DNA from: Sphingobium sp. EM0848
GTDB lineage: Bacteria; Pseudomonadota; Alphaproteobacteria; Sphingomonadales; Sphingomonadaceae
Direction of reading: 5' to 3'
DNA length: 64,000 nucleotides
Assembly (NCBI RefSeq): GCF_013375555.1
Contig: NZ_JABXWB010000005.1
Span: 947,501 to 1,011,500 of the forward strand
Shown here: piece by piece, positions 25,635 to 34,642 of the stretch
Layout of the letters: each line of letters opens with the position of its first letter
How positions within the stretch are numbered: position 1 is the stretch's first letter
Made by a program: the position numbers and the translations under genes
The notes under the pieces: model-generated
Databases searched by the model: none
Told to the model about the DNA's origin: nothing
The model's input: the letters and a program-made list of their open reading frames with translations, nothing else

Positions 25635-27936
25635 TTCGGATTCGCCCGGCTGGATGAAGGAAATGCTGGCGCTGCAGGCCGCAGTGACGGAGGCCTATGC
25701 CGATTTCCAGCACATCATCGATGAGGTCGTGGCGCGCGCCCTGCGCATCATCCCGCTCGCGACCGGCGCCATCGTCGAGATGCGTGAGGGCGACGATGTC
25801 GTCTATCGCGCCGTGAGCGGCACCTCGATCAGGCAGATCGGCCTGCGCCTGCGCTTGAGCGGCAGCCTGTCGGGCGCGTGCGTCGCCACCGGGGAAACCC
25901 AATTCTGTCACGACAGCGAAACCGATCCGCGTGTCGACCGTGACGCCTGCCGAAGGGTCGGCGTGCGGTCGATGATGCTGGTCCCCTTGCCCTATCATGG
26001 CGAGATTGCCGGTGTGCTGAAGGTCTATTCCGATCAGGTTGCTGCCTTCACCCGTGCCGATCTGGATGTCGTCCGCCTGATGGCCGGGCCGATCGTCACC
26101 GGCTTTGCCAATGCGGCGCACACGGACGCGGCCCGGCACTTCGCCGCGACCTTCGAGCAGGCGGCCGTCGGCCTTGCCCATGCCTCGCCGGAGGGGCGTT
26201 TCCTGCTGGTCAACGACCGCTTTTGCGAGATTGCGGGTTATGACCGGGAAGAGCTGGTCGGGCTGGATTACCGTCAGATCACCCATCCCGCCGATTATGA
26301 GATGGACGCCCGGCAGGCACGCCGCCTGCTGTTGGGGGAGATCAACGATTTCGCCCGTGAAAAGCGCTATGTCCGCAAGGATGGCGGGCTGGTCTGGATC
26401 AACATGACCGTTTCGCTGGTGCGCGACGCGGCGGGCGCGCCGGATTTCTTCGTCTGCGTGGTGGAGGATATTTCCGCCCGGCGATCGGCCGAGATGGCGA
26501 GCGCCGCCAAGACCGGATTCCTGGCCAATATGAGCCATGAGATCCGCACGCCGATGAACGGGATATTGGGCTTTGCCGACCTGCTGCTGGGCGGCGGGCT
26601 GCCGTCTGAACAGCATCATCAGGTGAAGATGATCGCCGATTCCGGCCGGGCGATGATGCGCCTGTTGAACGACATATTGGACCTTTCCAAGGTTGAGGCC
26701 GGGCAGATGGAGATCGCGCGCGAACCCTTCGATCTGGTCCATGCGCTGGACGCCTGCCTCAACCTGATGCGAGCCAGCGCCGGGCAGAAGGGGGTGGATC
26801 TGATCCGCGACATTGCGGGCGACTTGCCCCGGATGATGATGGGGGACGGGCTGCGGATGCGGCAGGTGGTGCTCAACCTGTTGGGCAATGCGGTCAAGTT
26901 CACGTCCGAAGGCCATATCGCGCTACGCGTTCGCCGGGACGGCGCGGATCGGCTGGTCATCGCGGTGGAGGATAGCGGACCTGGCATCGCGCCCGACCGG
27001 CAGGCCGCCATTTTCGAGAAGTTCGTGCAGGCTGATGTCGGCATCGCCGCGCGCTTCGGCGGCAGTGGGCTGGGTTTGTCGATCAGCGCCCAGCTGGTGA
27101 CGCTGATGAACGGCGAATTGACGCTGGAAAGCACCGTGGGGCAGGGAAGCTGCTTCACCGTGCGCCTGCCCTTTGAGGAAGCGGGCCATGTCGCCCCGCC
27201 AGTCCTTCCGTTGCCGGTGCGGGACAGCGTTGCCGATTTCACCGACCTGCGCGTGCTGGTGGCGGAAGATCACGACGTCAATCAGGAACTGGTCCGGGCG
27301 ATGCTTGCGCGGATCGGGTGCAACGCGGTGATTGTTCCCGACGGCGCGCAGGCGATTGCCGCGGTGTTGCGCGCCCGCGAGGAGGGAACGCCCTATGCCA
27401 TCGTTCTCATGGACATGCAGATGCCGGTCATGGGCGGGCTCGACGCGGCGCGGGCCATTCGCGGCCATGGCATCACGGCGCAGGAGCTGCCGATCCTGGC
27501 CTTGAGCGCCAATGCCTTTGGCGAGGATGTCCATGCTTCGCTCAGTGCAGGGATGCAGGCGCATCTGGTCAAGCCGATCCGCATGGCCGAATTGCGACAG
27601 GCGCTGGCGACATGGTTGCCGGACAAGGGGATGGAGGAAGACTTCGCCGCCGTCGATCCGGTGACGCAACAGTTGAATGAGCGTTTCCGCGAAAAACTGG
27701 CGCTTTGGTCGGCTCTCCTGTCCCGCCTGATGGACGATCCGGCGCCTGAGGCCGAGGCGGTCGCGGAGGCGCAAGGCGAATTGCACAAGATCGCGGGGAC
27801 GGCAGCGATGTTTGGCCGGGTATCGCTGGGCAGCGCGGCGGAGGCGGCGGAGCAGGCGCTACGGGACAGGCGCGGGATCGACGCCATCGTCGCCGGTCGG
27901 ATCAGGATAGTGATAGGATTGTGTGGAGACAGGTGA
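25627..27936 (+). CDS. hybrid sensor histidine kinase (GAF-PAS-HisKA-HATPase-REC-Hpt)
   Basis: A 769-residue soluble phosphorelay kinase. The domains in order are GAF (about 20-160), PAS/PAC (170-287, ending in VVEDISARR), HisKA with H304 in [11 protein letters not shown], HATPase with N-box NLLGNAVKF and G boxes EDSGPGIA and [12 protein letters not shown] with D596 in [12 protein letters not shown] and K649 in VKPI, and a short Hpt with H720 in [14 protein letters not shown]. There is no membrane segment or signal peptide. The ATG lies inside the end of the GH18-like gene (8-base overlap), making this the last gene of the operon. Phosphate probably flows H304, D596, H720 and then D52 of the lone receiver at the operon head. 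Confidence 0.92.
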   Translation: MANSDSPGWMKEMLALQAAVTEAYADFQHIIDEVVARALRIIPLATGAIVEMREGDDVVYRAVSGTSIRQIGLRLRLSGSLSGACVATGETQFCHDSETDPRVDRDACRRVGVRSMMLVPLPYHGEIAGVLKVYSDQVAAFTRADLDVVRLMAGPIVTGFANAAHTDAARHFAATFEQAAVGLAHASPEGRFLLVNDRFCEIAGYDREELVGLDYRQITHPADYEMDARQARRLLLGEINDFAREKRYVRKDGGLVWINMTVSLVRDAAGAPDFFVCVVEDISARRSAEMASAAKTGFLANMSHEIRTPMNGILGFADLLLGGGLPSEQHHQVKMIADSGRAMMRLLNDILDLSKVEAGQMEIAREPFDLVHALDACLNLMRASAGQKGVDLIRDIAGDLPRMMMGDGLRMRQVVLNLLGNAVKFTSEGHIALRVRRDGADRLVIAVEDSGPGIAPDRQAAIFEKFVQADVGIAARFGGSGLGLSISAQLVTLMNGELTLESTVGQGSCFTVRLPFEEAGHVAPPVLPLPVRDSVADFTDLRVLVAEDHDVNQELVRAMLARIGCNAVIVPDGAQAIAAVLRAREEGTPYAIVLMDMQMPVMGGLDAARAIRGHGITAQELPILALSANAFGEDVHASLSAGMQAHLVKPIRMAELRQALATWLPDKGMEEDFAAVDPVTQQLNERFREKLALWSALLSRLMDDPAPEAEAVAEAQGELHKIAGTAAMFGRVSLGSAAEAAEQALRDRRGIDAIVAGRIRIVIGLCGDR

Positions 27937-28257
27937 AGCCCCGTCCGCAACCTTCAATGTCTGTTCCAGGGTGGGCGCGGAGTCGGGACGTTACCCACAT
28001 TTGTCCAACAGCGCTTCAATGTTAGGACCCAAGCCAGACCTGCAGCTATTTCTTGCCACCTCTGCGCGCTGATAATCGGTCATTCGATCTCGGAACCACC
28101 GTGGTCTTCAAAGGTAGAAGTGCCCGATATTTGTGCCGGATTATCGCGTAAAATGTGTGGATGGCAGTATTATACTATTTTAATGCGTAATATTTTGTGG
28201 CAAAATTTCCGCATTAATGGTGATTAACAGCCAAAAATAAGCTGCGTGGAGTACAGG
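27937..28257. other. 321-bp intergenic region
   Basis: The first 200 bases hold no recognisable gene. The last 110 bases are strongly AT-rich and contain the promoter and a large palindrome (28181-28216) for the following SDR gene. I see no terminator with a clear U-tract after the hybrid kinase. Confidence 0.4.
28181..28216. promoter_or_regulatory. concentric inverted repeats upstream of SDR gene
   Basis: Outer arms TAATGCG (28181-28187) and CGCATTA (28210-28216) and inner arms ATTTTG (28192-28197) and CAAAAT (28201-28206) share a centre at about 28199. That is 59 bases upstream of the SDR start. The element is 36 bp, AT-rich and symmetric, as expected of an operator for a dimeric or tetrameric regulator. 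Confidence 0.5.
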
Positions 28258-29121
28258 ATGAACATGGAAGAAGGCGCACAGCCGCTGAAAGGCAAGGTTG
28301 CGATTGTCACAGGAGCGAGCCGGGGAATCGGATCCGCAATTGCCCGACGGCTTTCTGCTGAAGGGGCCGCTGTCGCGCTTGTCGCACGCACAGTTGCTCC
28401 TGGGGGCCAGTTGGCCGGTTCGCTGGAGGAAGTTGCGGCGGCGATCCGTACTTCTGGCGGCACATGCTGTATAATTCAGGCGAACCTCGCCAATCCTGTG
28501 GACCGTTCGGGTATCGTTGCCGAATGCGTCGCCACGCTGGGCGGGCTTGATATCCTGGTCAATAATGCGGCCTGGTCGCGCTTCGTGCCGATCTGGGAAG
28601 TATCGGCTCGCCATGTCGAGCTGGCGATGCAGATGAATCTCTATGCGCCGCTCGATCTGTCTCAGGCTGCGCTGCCGCATATGGAGGCACGGGGGGCAGG
28701 GTGGATACTCAACATTTCCAGCGCCACGGCGGATCTGCCTCCATCTGCACCCTGGGACCTGAATGACCGCAAGATACAATTCAATCTTCACGGGCATCCG
28801 ACGCTCTATGGCACGAGCAAGGCTGCGCTGGACCGCATGACGGCAGGTTGGGCGATCGAACTGGCCGACCGGAATATTGCGGCCAATGTCTTGGCTCCAG
28901 TCGGTGCGGTCGCCAGCGAAGGCGCGCTGTCCGTTGGCGGCTGGGACGAACGCGACCATATCGAACCGGTTGAGGCAATGGCCGAAGCGGCTTTTCAGCT
29001 CTGCCATCGCCCGGCGAATGAACTTTCCGGGCGTATCGCCCGCAGCCTGCCGTTGCTGGAGGAACTGGGTGTGCATTATCGCGGGCTCGATGGTCAGGCG
29101 ATTGAGCCAATGTTGATGTGA
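28258..29121 (+). CDS. SDR family oxidoreductase
   Basis: A 287-residue short-chain dehydrogenase. The cofactor motif TGASRGIGSAIA is at 18-29, ARTVAP after strand 2 suggests NADP, NNAA is at 102-105, and the catalytic residues are S154/S155, Y184 and K188 in LYGTSKAA. The ATG at 28258 is preferred because GGAG lies 6 bases upstream; a GTG 12 bases earlier overlaps that site. A long insert between serine and tyrosine (PPSAPWDLNDRKIQFNLHGH) is unusual for simple SDRs and resembles sphingomonad SDRs of unknown substrate. It is monocistronic, with a large palindromic operator upstream. The substrate is unknown. Confidence 0.88.
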   Translation: MNMEEGAQPLKGKVAIVTGASRGIGSAIARRLSAEGAAVALVARTVAPGGQLAGSLEEVAAAIRTSGGTCCIIQANLANPVDRSGIVAECVATLGGLDILVNNAAWSRFVPIWEVSARHVELAMQMNLYAPLDLSQAALPHMEARGAGWILNISSATADLPPSAPWDLNDRKIQFNLHGHPTLYGTSKAALDRMTAGWAIELADRNIAANVLAPVGAVASEGALSVGGWDERDHIEPVEAMAEAAFQLCHRPANELSGRIARSLPLLEELGVHYRGLDGQAIEPMLM

Positions 29122-29217
29122 CAGGACATGGATTGGAGGTTGCGCCAAGCGCTTGACCTTCCCGTCGTCAGCCGGGCGAAAATCCCCAATATTCCTTAGT
29201 GCAAGGCGGATTTTTGG

Positions 29218-30441
29218 TCAGCCTGTTACTGCCAATACGCGGTTCATCCTGAGGATTAATATCGAAACCGCAACGATCAGGAGGGCGAGAGTGGCGATGG
29301 GGAAGGACGATGGCCCGACTCCATTCAGCAGGACCCCTCCAGAGATACCGCCGCAGGCGACGGCCGTATTCCATGCCGTGGTGCAGGCCGATTGCGCGAT
29401 GTCGACGGCATTTTCCGCCAATCGGGCCGTGGCAGCCTGAGTGATGACGCCGAAGCCGCCGAAGGATATGCCCCAGAAGATCGCCGCTCCGTACATGGGC
29501 AGGTTGGCGCTTGGCCCGGAGATCCAGATGAGATCGGCAAGAAGGAAGAAGGCGATCCATAACGGTCCGAGCAACAGCAGGTGCCGATCGATCAGCGTTC
29601 CGACCAGCGCCAGTCCACCGATCGAACCGATGCCGAACAGCAGCAGGACGAAATCGAGCTGGGAAACACGGCCAAGGCTATGCAGAAACGGCTCGATATA
29701 GATGTAGATGATATTGTGACCGGCGATATAGACGAAGATCACCATGACCGTGGCGGCAATGCCGGGTCGGGACAGCACGCCGAGAAAGGATTCCTGCTTG
29801 CCATGCGCATCGCCGGGATAATCGGGCACGGCGAACATGATCCAGCCTACCAATAGTGCCGCCGTCGCTGATACGATGGCGAAGGCGCCCTGCCATCCCA
29901 CCGCCTTGCTGAACGCTGCCCCCAGGGGAACGCCGAAGACCAGCGCAGCCGTCGCTCCGCCACCTGCGATTGCGATTGCGCGGCCGCTCATGGACTTGGG
30001 CGCCATGCGGACGGCGTAACCCGCCAGCATCGACCAGACGACGCCCCCAAACAGTCCGGCCACGAACCGGGCGAACAGGGAAAGGGTGACGTTGGAGGAG
30101 ATGGCCGTGATGAAGTTGACGATGGCGAAGCCCATAATCGCGGTCAGCAGCAAAGGCTTGCGCCGAACGCTCCGGGTCATGGCGGTGACCGGGATCGCGG
30201 AAAGCAGTGCGCCCAGCGCGAAGGCCGTGATGAACTGCCCGGCCATGCTTTCCGAAATATGCAGCCCGGTCGAGATGGATGACAAAAGGCCCGCCGGCAT
30301 GATCTCGGTGAGTAGCGTAATGAAAGCGGCCATGGCGAGCGCCAGAAGGCCCGGCAGCGGGAGGCGATCCTCTGACGGCATCCCGGTCCGCGCCTCCTCA
30401 GCGCAAGTCAGCGGGAAATTGCCATCGATATCGTATGCCAC
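29218..30441 (-). CDS. MFS transporter (DHA1/AraJ-like efflux)
   Basis: A 407-residue, 12-helix major facilitator of the drug/sugar efflux type. The N-terminal helix has FITLLTEIMPAGLLSSIS with the E and P typical of AraJ/YdhP proteins. Motif-A-like RSVRRKP and the antiporter region GGVVWSMLAGYAVRMAP follow. The start is a GTG at 30441 with AAAGGA 5 bases upstream; an internal ATG at 30381 has no clear site. It stands alone, convergent with the SDR gene and divergent from the glycan locus. It probably exports a small molecule; the substrate is unknown. Confidence 0.87.
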   Translation of the reverse strand: MAYDIDGNFPLTCAEEARTGMPSEDRLPLPGLLALAMAAFITLLTEIMPAGLLSSISTGLHISESMAGQFITAFALGALLSAIPVTAMTRSVRRKPLLLTAIMGFAIVNFITAISSNVTLSLFARFVAGLFGGVVWSMLAGYAVRMAPKSMSGRAIAIAGGGATAALVFGVPLGAAFSKAVGWQGAFAIVSATAALLVGWIMFAVPDYPGDAHGKQESFLGVLSRPGIAATVMVIFVYIAGHNIIYIYIEPFLHSLGRVSQLDFVLLLFGIGSIGGLALVGTLIDRHLLLLGPLWIAFFLLADLIWISGPSANLPMYGAAIFWGISFGGFGVITQAATARLAENAVDIAQSACTTAWNTAVACGGISGGVLLNGVGPSSFPIATLALLIVAVSILILRMNRVLAVTG

Positions 30442-30599
30442 ATTTGTCCTTTTTCTTCACATGCCCCGAACCGGGTCGGCGCCCCCTTAGGGGAATAACG
30501 CTTTTCGATCCAGTGTCGGGCGATGCGGTCCGGCGCAGGATCGATATGCTTCGGCTCGGGCTTGCCCTGTCGCCTGTCCCCGCTTAACGGTCGCACATC

Positions 30600-31496
30600 A
30601 TGCCCCGGCGCAAGGACATATGGCGGTGCGCCATGGCACGCTACCCGATTGGTGACATCGTCGCCGCCGGTGGCATTGGGCCCGATATCCAGTGGCTGGG
30701 TGAGGAGCCTGAATTCACCTTTCTCGCTGATCCCTTTGGCTGGCGGGATGATGCCGGAAGGCTGCATGTCTTTGCCGAACAATATGATTATCGAACGCGG
30801 CATGGCATCATCGAAGCGCTGATGTTCGATGAGGCGATGCAGCTCGTCGAGCGCTGTCCCTGTCTGATCGAGGACTGGCATCTTTCCTATCCTCAGGTCT
30901 TTTCCGGGGAGGGCGCGATGTGGATGTTGCCGGAGGCACATCGCTCGGGCGGGCTGACGCTCTATCGGGATCATGGCGGTTTACGCGACTGGCGGCCGGA
31001 ATGCCGGATCGAACTGGATTGCGTGCCGGTGGATGCCAGCATCCTGTGGCATGAGGGGCGGTGGTGGCTTTTCTATTCGCCTGCCGATAGCAAATTGTCC
31101 AAACAGGCGCATCTGCATGTCGCCTGGGCTGAAAGCCTTTGTGGTCCGTACAGGCCGCATCCGGGCAATCCCGTGCGGGTGGATCGGGCTTCGGCGCGGC
31201 CCGGCGGCGCGCCGGTCGTCATCGGGGACAGGATCATGTTGCCGGTACAGGATTGCTGCACGACCTATGGCGGGGCTATCCGGCCGCTCTGGATCGATCG
31301 GCTGGACGAAGGGAATTTCGCGACCGTGGCAGGGGAGCCGCTGGCTTTGCCGGTTTCAGCGGGCGCGTATCGCGCGGGGATGCACACATTGGCCGCATGC
31401 GGGGACATCACGCTGTTCGACGTGAAGCGGGTCGACACGTCGTTGCGTGGGCTGGGGGTCGATATCAGGCGGATGCTTGGCGGATACGCTCCATGA
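30600..31496 (+). CDS. beta-propeller glycan-enzyme-like protein (GH43/GINT1-N type)
   Basis: A 298-residue protein with repeated blade signatures: FLADPFGWRDDAGRLHVFAE, HLSYPQVFSGEGAMWMLPE, VDASILWHEGRWWLFYS and GAPVVIGDRIMLPVQD. Acidic residues following aromatic strands match five-bladed propellers of GH32/43/68 and the N-terminal domain of glucosaminyl-inositolphosphoceramide transferases. No signal peptide is evident. The start may be the ATG at 30633 (MARYPIG) instead of 30600; neither has a strong ribosome site. Its 3' end overlaps the convergent GT4 gene by 32 bp. As part of a glycan locus it may be a transferase accessory or sugar-modifying enzyme. The fold is moderately sure, the function is not. 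Confidence 0.6.
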   Translation: MPRRKDIWRCAMARYPIGDIVAAGGIGPDIQWLGEEPEFTFLADPFGWRDDAGRLHVFAEQYDYRTRHGIIEALMFDEAMQLVERCPCLIEDWHLSYPQVFSGEGAMWMLPEAHRSGGLTLYRDHGGLRDWRPECRIELDCVPVDASILWHEGRWWLFYSPADSKLSKQAHLHVAWAESLCGPYRPHPGNPVRVDRASARPGGAPVVIGDRIMLPVQDCCTTYGGAIRPLWIDRLDEGNFATVAGEPLALPVSAGAYRAGMHTLAACGDITLFDVKRVDTSLRGLGVDIRRMLGGYAP

Positions 31497-32556
31497 TTGC
31501 CGTCCCGGTGGCCGCGAAGCGGTCCCAGGAGAAGCGCTCCAGCATATCGGCGCGGGCGGCCTGTCCCATTTGCGCAAGTCTTTTCGGGGCGGATAGAAGC
31601 CTGGCGAGGGCATCGGCCAGTGCGTCGATGTCGGCGGCAGGCACTGTCAGCCCGGTGACCTGCTGACGGATGGAATAGGGCAGTTCGCCCACGGCCGATG
31701 CAATAACCGGAAGGCCCGCGGTCAACGCTTCATGCGCAGCGATGCAGAAGCCTTCGGACCGGGAAGGCTGAAGATAGAGGTGCAGGGTCGAGAGGAATTG
31801 GTGGGGCGCGGGCTCGAAGCCGGTAAAGTGTAGGTTGTCGAGTCCTGCCTGGCGCCCGAGTTCTTCCAGACGGGTGCGTTCCGCGCCGTCACCGGCTATG
31901 CGGATGTCGAACGGAACGGGGGGCGCGAAGCCTTTGGCCCTCAGCCGGGCGAGGGCGGCGATCAGCACGTCATAGCCCTTGACCGGGTGCAGCCGTCCCA
32001 GGCTGCCGATGCGGAGGGGCGTGCCCGGCTGCCATGCGTGGGCCTGCGGCAGGGCGGCGTCGGCGGCGAAGATCGGCCAGCAGACAAGGCGGTCCTGCGG
32101 CACGGCAAGGCGCTGGGCCGTGAGGGTCGTCACCAAGCGGGAATCGCCGATCCATAGCATCGCCCGTTTCTGGAGCAGCCGCATCAGGCGGCGGTTCCAT
32201 GGCTTCAGATAGGCGGCATGTTGCCAGCTTATGACGGGAAGGCCCAGCCGGGGTCCGAGGATCAGGCCAAGGATGGTCGCGCGGCTGAGCGAGGTCCAGA
32301 TATGGGTGGCGCCCCAGTCTGTGATGGAGCGTTGCAGCCAGTGGGCAGCGGCGAGATGGTCGGTGAGGCCGCCTTCGCGCACCAGTGGATCGAGGCCCGC
32401 GTCGACCATCGCCGGCAGGCCCCGGCGGTCGCGGGGGGTGAGGGCGAAGACACGGACTTCGGCACCGGCTTCGCGCAGAATGCGGGTGATGGCGGGAACG
32501 GGCTGGGACGCGCCGCCGCCCTCCACCGAGTTGATGACATAGGCGATCCGCATCAT
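31465..32556 (-). CDS. family-4 glycosyltransferase
   Basis: A 363-residue GT-B enzyme. It has the N-terminal RIAYVINSVEGGGASQ, then the C-domain glycosyl-transferase-1 motif LRIGSLGRLHPVKGYDVLIAA, and the nucleotide-sugar EX7E signature SRSEGFCIAAHEALTAGLPVIAS. The start at 32556 is set by the ATGA overlap with the flippase stop. It is the last gene of a four-gene operon read leftward (35835 to 31465). It presumably adds a sugar at the cytoplasmic face to a lipid-linked oligosaccharide. Donor and acceptor are unknown. Confidence 0.9.
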   Translation of the reverse strand: MMRIAYVINSVEGGGASQPVPAITRILREAGAEVRVFALTPRDRRGLPAMVDAGLDPLVREGGLTDHLAAAHWLQRSITDWGATHIWTSLSRATILGLILGPRLGLPVISWQHAAYLKPWNRRLMRLLQKRAMLWIGDSRLVTTLTAQRLAVPQDRLVCWPIFAADAALPQAHAWQPGTPLRIGSLGRLHPVKGYDVLIAALARLRAKGFAPPVPFDIRIAGDGAERTRLEELGRQAGLDNLHFTGFEPAPHQFLSTLHLYLQPSRSEGFCIAAHEALTAGLPVIASAVGELPYSIRQQVTGLTVPAADIDALADALARLLSAPKRLAQMGQAARADMLERFSWDRFAATGTAIMERIRQASA

Positions 32557-33854
32557 CGGGCCAGGCTGCATCGCCAGACGAGGCCCGCGAGCAGGGCGCT
32601 GGCCAGCAGGGCCTGACATATGGCCTGCACGCCCGCGCCCATCAGGCCCGCATGGTTCAGCAGCCAGGGCAGGAGCGGCAGGAAGATCAGGCTGGCGAAG
32701 AGGTTGGCGCTCATCGACAGGGCGGGATAGCCCATGGCGGACAGGGCGGAACTGCAAGGCGGCCCGACGACCGCGATCATGCGCGCGGCGATCAGCACGA
32801 CCATGACGCTGCCGGCCGCCTTGAAGGCAGGGCCCGCCAGCAACGTGACGATCGGTGTCGGGAACAGCGCGGCGACGATCGTGACCGGGGCCGCGGCGGC
32901 AAGCGCGATGCCGATTACCCTGCGCAGCGTGCGGCGCAGCGGCGCACCGCCTTCGCCCGCCGCGACCATGCGGGCGAGTTCGGCATAGGCGGTGTTGCCC
33001 AGGATCTGCGCGGGCTGGGCGATGATGACGGTGGCGCGCTGAGCGACGGCGAACAGCCCCGCCATGGCCGGTCCCAGCACCCAGCCGACGATCAGCGGCG
33101 CGACCCGGCCTGCCAGTTCGCTCAGGGTGACATCGGCATTGCTGGCGACCAGAAAGCGCCAGATACCGGGATTATCCATGCTTGCGCTGCCGGGCTGGGG
33201 GCGGCGTAGTATCCCGCCGAGGCGACGGTGCGCGAACCAAAGACCCATGCCCCAGAGGACGGCGAACTCCGCCAGCGCGGCGATCAGCCAGGCGGCGAGG
33301 AAGCCTTTCAATCCCCAGCCCATCAGCCATGCCAGCGACGCGCCGATCAGCCGCACGATCGGCTGGACCATATTATGCAGGCCGATCAGGTCGAAACGGC
33401 CGATCAGTTGCAGATAGCCCGCCGGCGCCGACCGTACCGATCCCAGCACCGCGAAGCTGTAGGGAATGGCGAAGGCCACCGTTTCGGGCGGCCAGCCCAG
33501 GCGTGGTCCCACGAAAGGGGCGAGGGCCATGGTCACGAGGATTGCCACCGCGCCCCCGGTCAGTTCGACCGCAGTACCGAAACGCAGCAGGCGGGCGAGC
33601 CGGTGCGGCGCGTCCTCTTCCCCGGCTTCGGCGCCGTAGCGGACGATCGCCTGCCACGCCGGGAATTCGACGATGCCGCAGACCGCCGTGACATAGCCGT
33701 GGACCAGCACCAATATGCCATAATCCCGCGGACCCAGCGCCCGCGCCGCGATGACAAGATAGACAAGACTGATCAACCCGGCCCCGGCCTTCCCGCCAAG
33801 CACCAGTCCCAGTCCCTTGAATATACGTCCGGCCGTTCCTTCGTTCTGCGTCAT
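32553..33854 (-). CDS. oligosaccharide flippase (Wzx/MATE-type polysaccharide exporter)
   Basis: A 433-residue protein with about 12-14 membrane helices. It starts with KGLGLVLGGKAGAGLISLVYLVIAARALGPRDYG, the conserved N-terminus of RfbX/Wzx flippases, and has the later YLQLIGRFDLIG segment typical of the family. It is coupled by 4-base overlaps to the GT2 gene upstream (33851-33854) and the GT4 gene downstream (32553-32556). It probably flips an undecaprenyl-linked or lipid-linked glycan across the inner membrane. No Wzy polymerase is present in the cluster, so the product may be a short glycan. Confidence 0.88.
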   Translation of the reverse strand: MTQNEGTAGRIFKGLGLVLGGKAGAGLISLVYLVIAARALGPRDYGILVLVHGYVTAVCGIVEFPAWQAIVRYGAEAGEEDAPHRLARLLRFGTAVELTGGAVAILVTMALAPFVGPRLGWPPETVAFAIPYSFAVLGSVRSAPAGYLQLIGRFDLIGLHNMVQPIVRLIGASLAWLMGWGLKGFLAAWLIAALAEFAVLWGMGLWFAHRRLGGILRRPQPGSASMDNPGIWRFLVASNADVTLSELAGRVAPLIVGWVLGPAMAGLFAVAQRATVIIAQPAQILGNTAYAELARMVAAGEGGAPLRRTLRRVIGIALAAAAPVTIVAALFPTPIVTLLAGPAFKAAGSVMVVLIAARMIAVVGPPCSSALSAMGYPALSMSANLFASLIFLPLLPWLLNHAGLMGAGVQAICQALLASALLAGLVWRCSLAR

Positions 33855-34642
33855 GAAGCAGATGCAGACCAGTCTTTTGTGCGCAGGGCAATGCCCATGC
33901 TGTTGCGGGCCGCCAGTCTCCGGCTCAGAAAGCGGTAGAAATACCAGTCCAACGCCCGTCGCGGCATATAACGGTAGAGCAGACGTTCCGCCCGCGTCCA
34001 GCTGACCGATGCGCGGCTGGCGCGGCGGTTGGACGGGAAACAGACATGGTCGGGATGATAGAGGACGGGACCATGGCGCATCACCCGGTGGACGATTTCA
34101 TGATCCTCCAGCACATAGGGCCAGCGTTCCGCGTCGAAACCGCCGGCGGCCCGTAGCGCTTGCGTGCGGAAGGCCTGGGCATAGCCCCCGGCATGGCATT
34201 TGCTGGGAAAGCGCCGGCTCTTGCGCATGATGAAGGCGGCGCGTCGGATGGATTCGGGTGAAAGCGGTGGCGCATAAAGGTCTATGGCCATGACCGCTGC
34301 CGCATCGTGGCGCTGGTCGAACAGGGCGACGATCCGTTTCACATAGTCCGCTGGGTAATAGGTGTCGGCATCGCAGATCGCGACCAGCGGCGTTTCGGTC
34401 CGGGAAAGGCCCGACGCCATGGCATGGATCTTGCCAGGTTTCGGGCATGCGATCAGGGACGCGCGATCGCCCAGCGGAGCGGCATGGGCCGCTGCTTCGG
34501 CATGGCCTTCATCGGTCGATCCATTGTCGACCAGCAGCAGGCGGAATCGTGGGTCGCTCTGGGCGACGAGGCTGTCGATCGTGGGACCGATCCACCCCTG
34601 TTCGTTGAAAAAGGGCAGGACGATCGTCAGCAGCGCCGTCAT
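33851..34642 (-). CDS. family-2 glycosyltransferase
   Basis: A 263-residue GT-A enzyme. The N-terminal motif is IVLPFFNEQGWIGPTIDSL, then LLVDNGSTDEG, the DxD-like AICDADTYYPADY, and a substrate-side EDHEIVHRVM. It is soluble apart from possible interfacial helices, unlike the processive synthase at 22739, so it likely adds a single sugar. Its ends overlap the flippase and the TagB-like gene by 4 bases each. The donor sugar cannot be predicted. Confidence 0.88.
   Translation of the reverse strand: MTALLTIVLPFFNEQGWIGPTIDSLVAQSDPRFRLLLVDNGSTDEGHAEAAAHAAPLGDRASLIACPKPGKIHAMASGLSRTETPLVAICDADTYYPADYVKRIVALFDQRHDAAAVMAIDLYAPPLSPESIRRAAFIMRKSRRFPSKCHAGGYAQAFRTQALRAAGGFDAERWPYVLEDHEIVHRVMRHGPVLYHPDHVCFPSNRRASRASVSWTRAERLLYRYMPRRALDWYFYRFLSRRLAARNSMGIALRTKDWSASAS

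Noticed and set aside
27960..28180. Possible 30-codon minus-strand ORF or transposon scar between the hybrid kinase and the SDR
   Set aside because: There is no ribosome site, no recognisable protein similarity, and no terminal repeats or target duplication visible.
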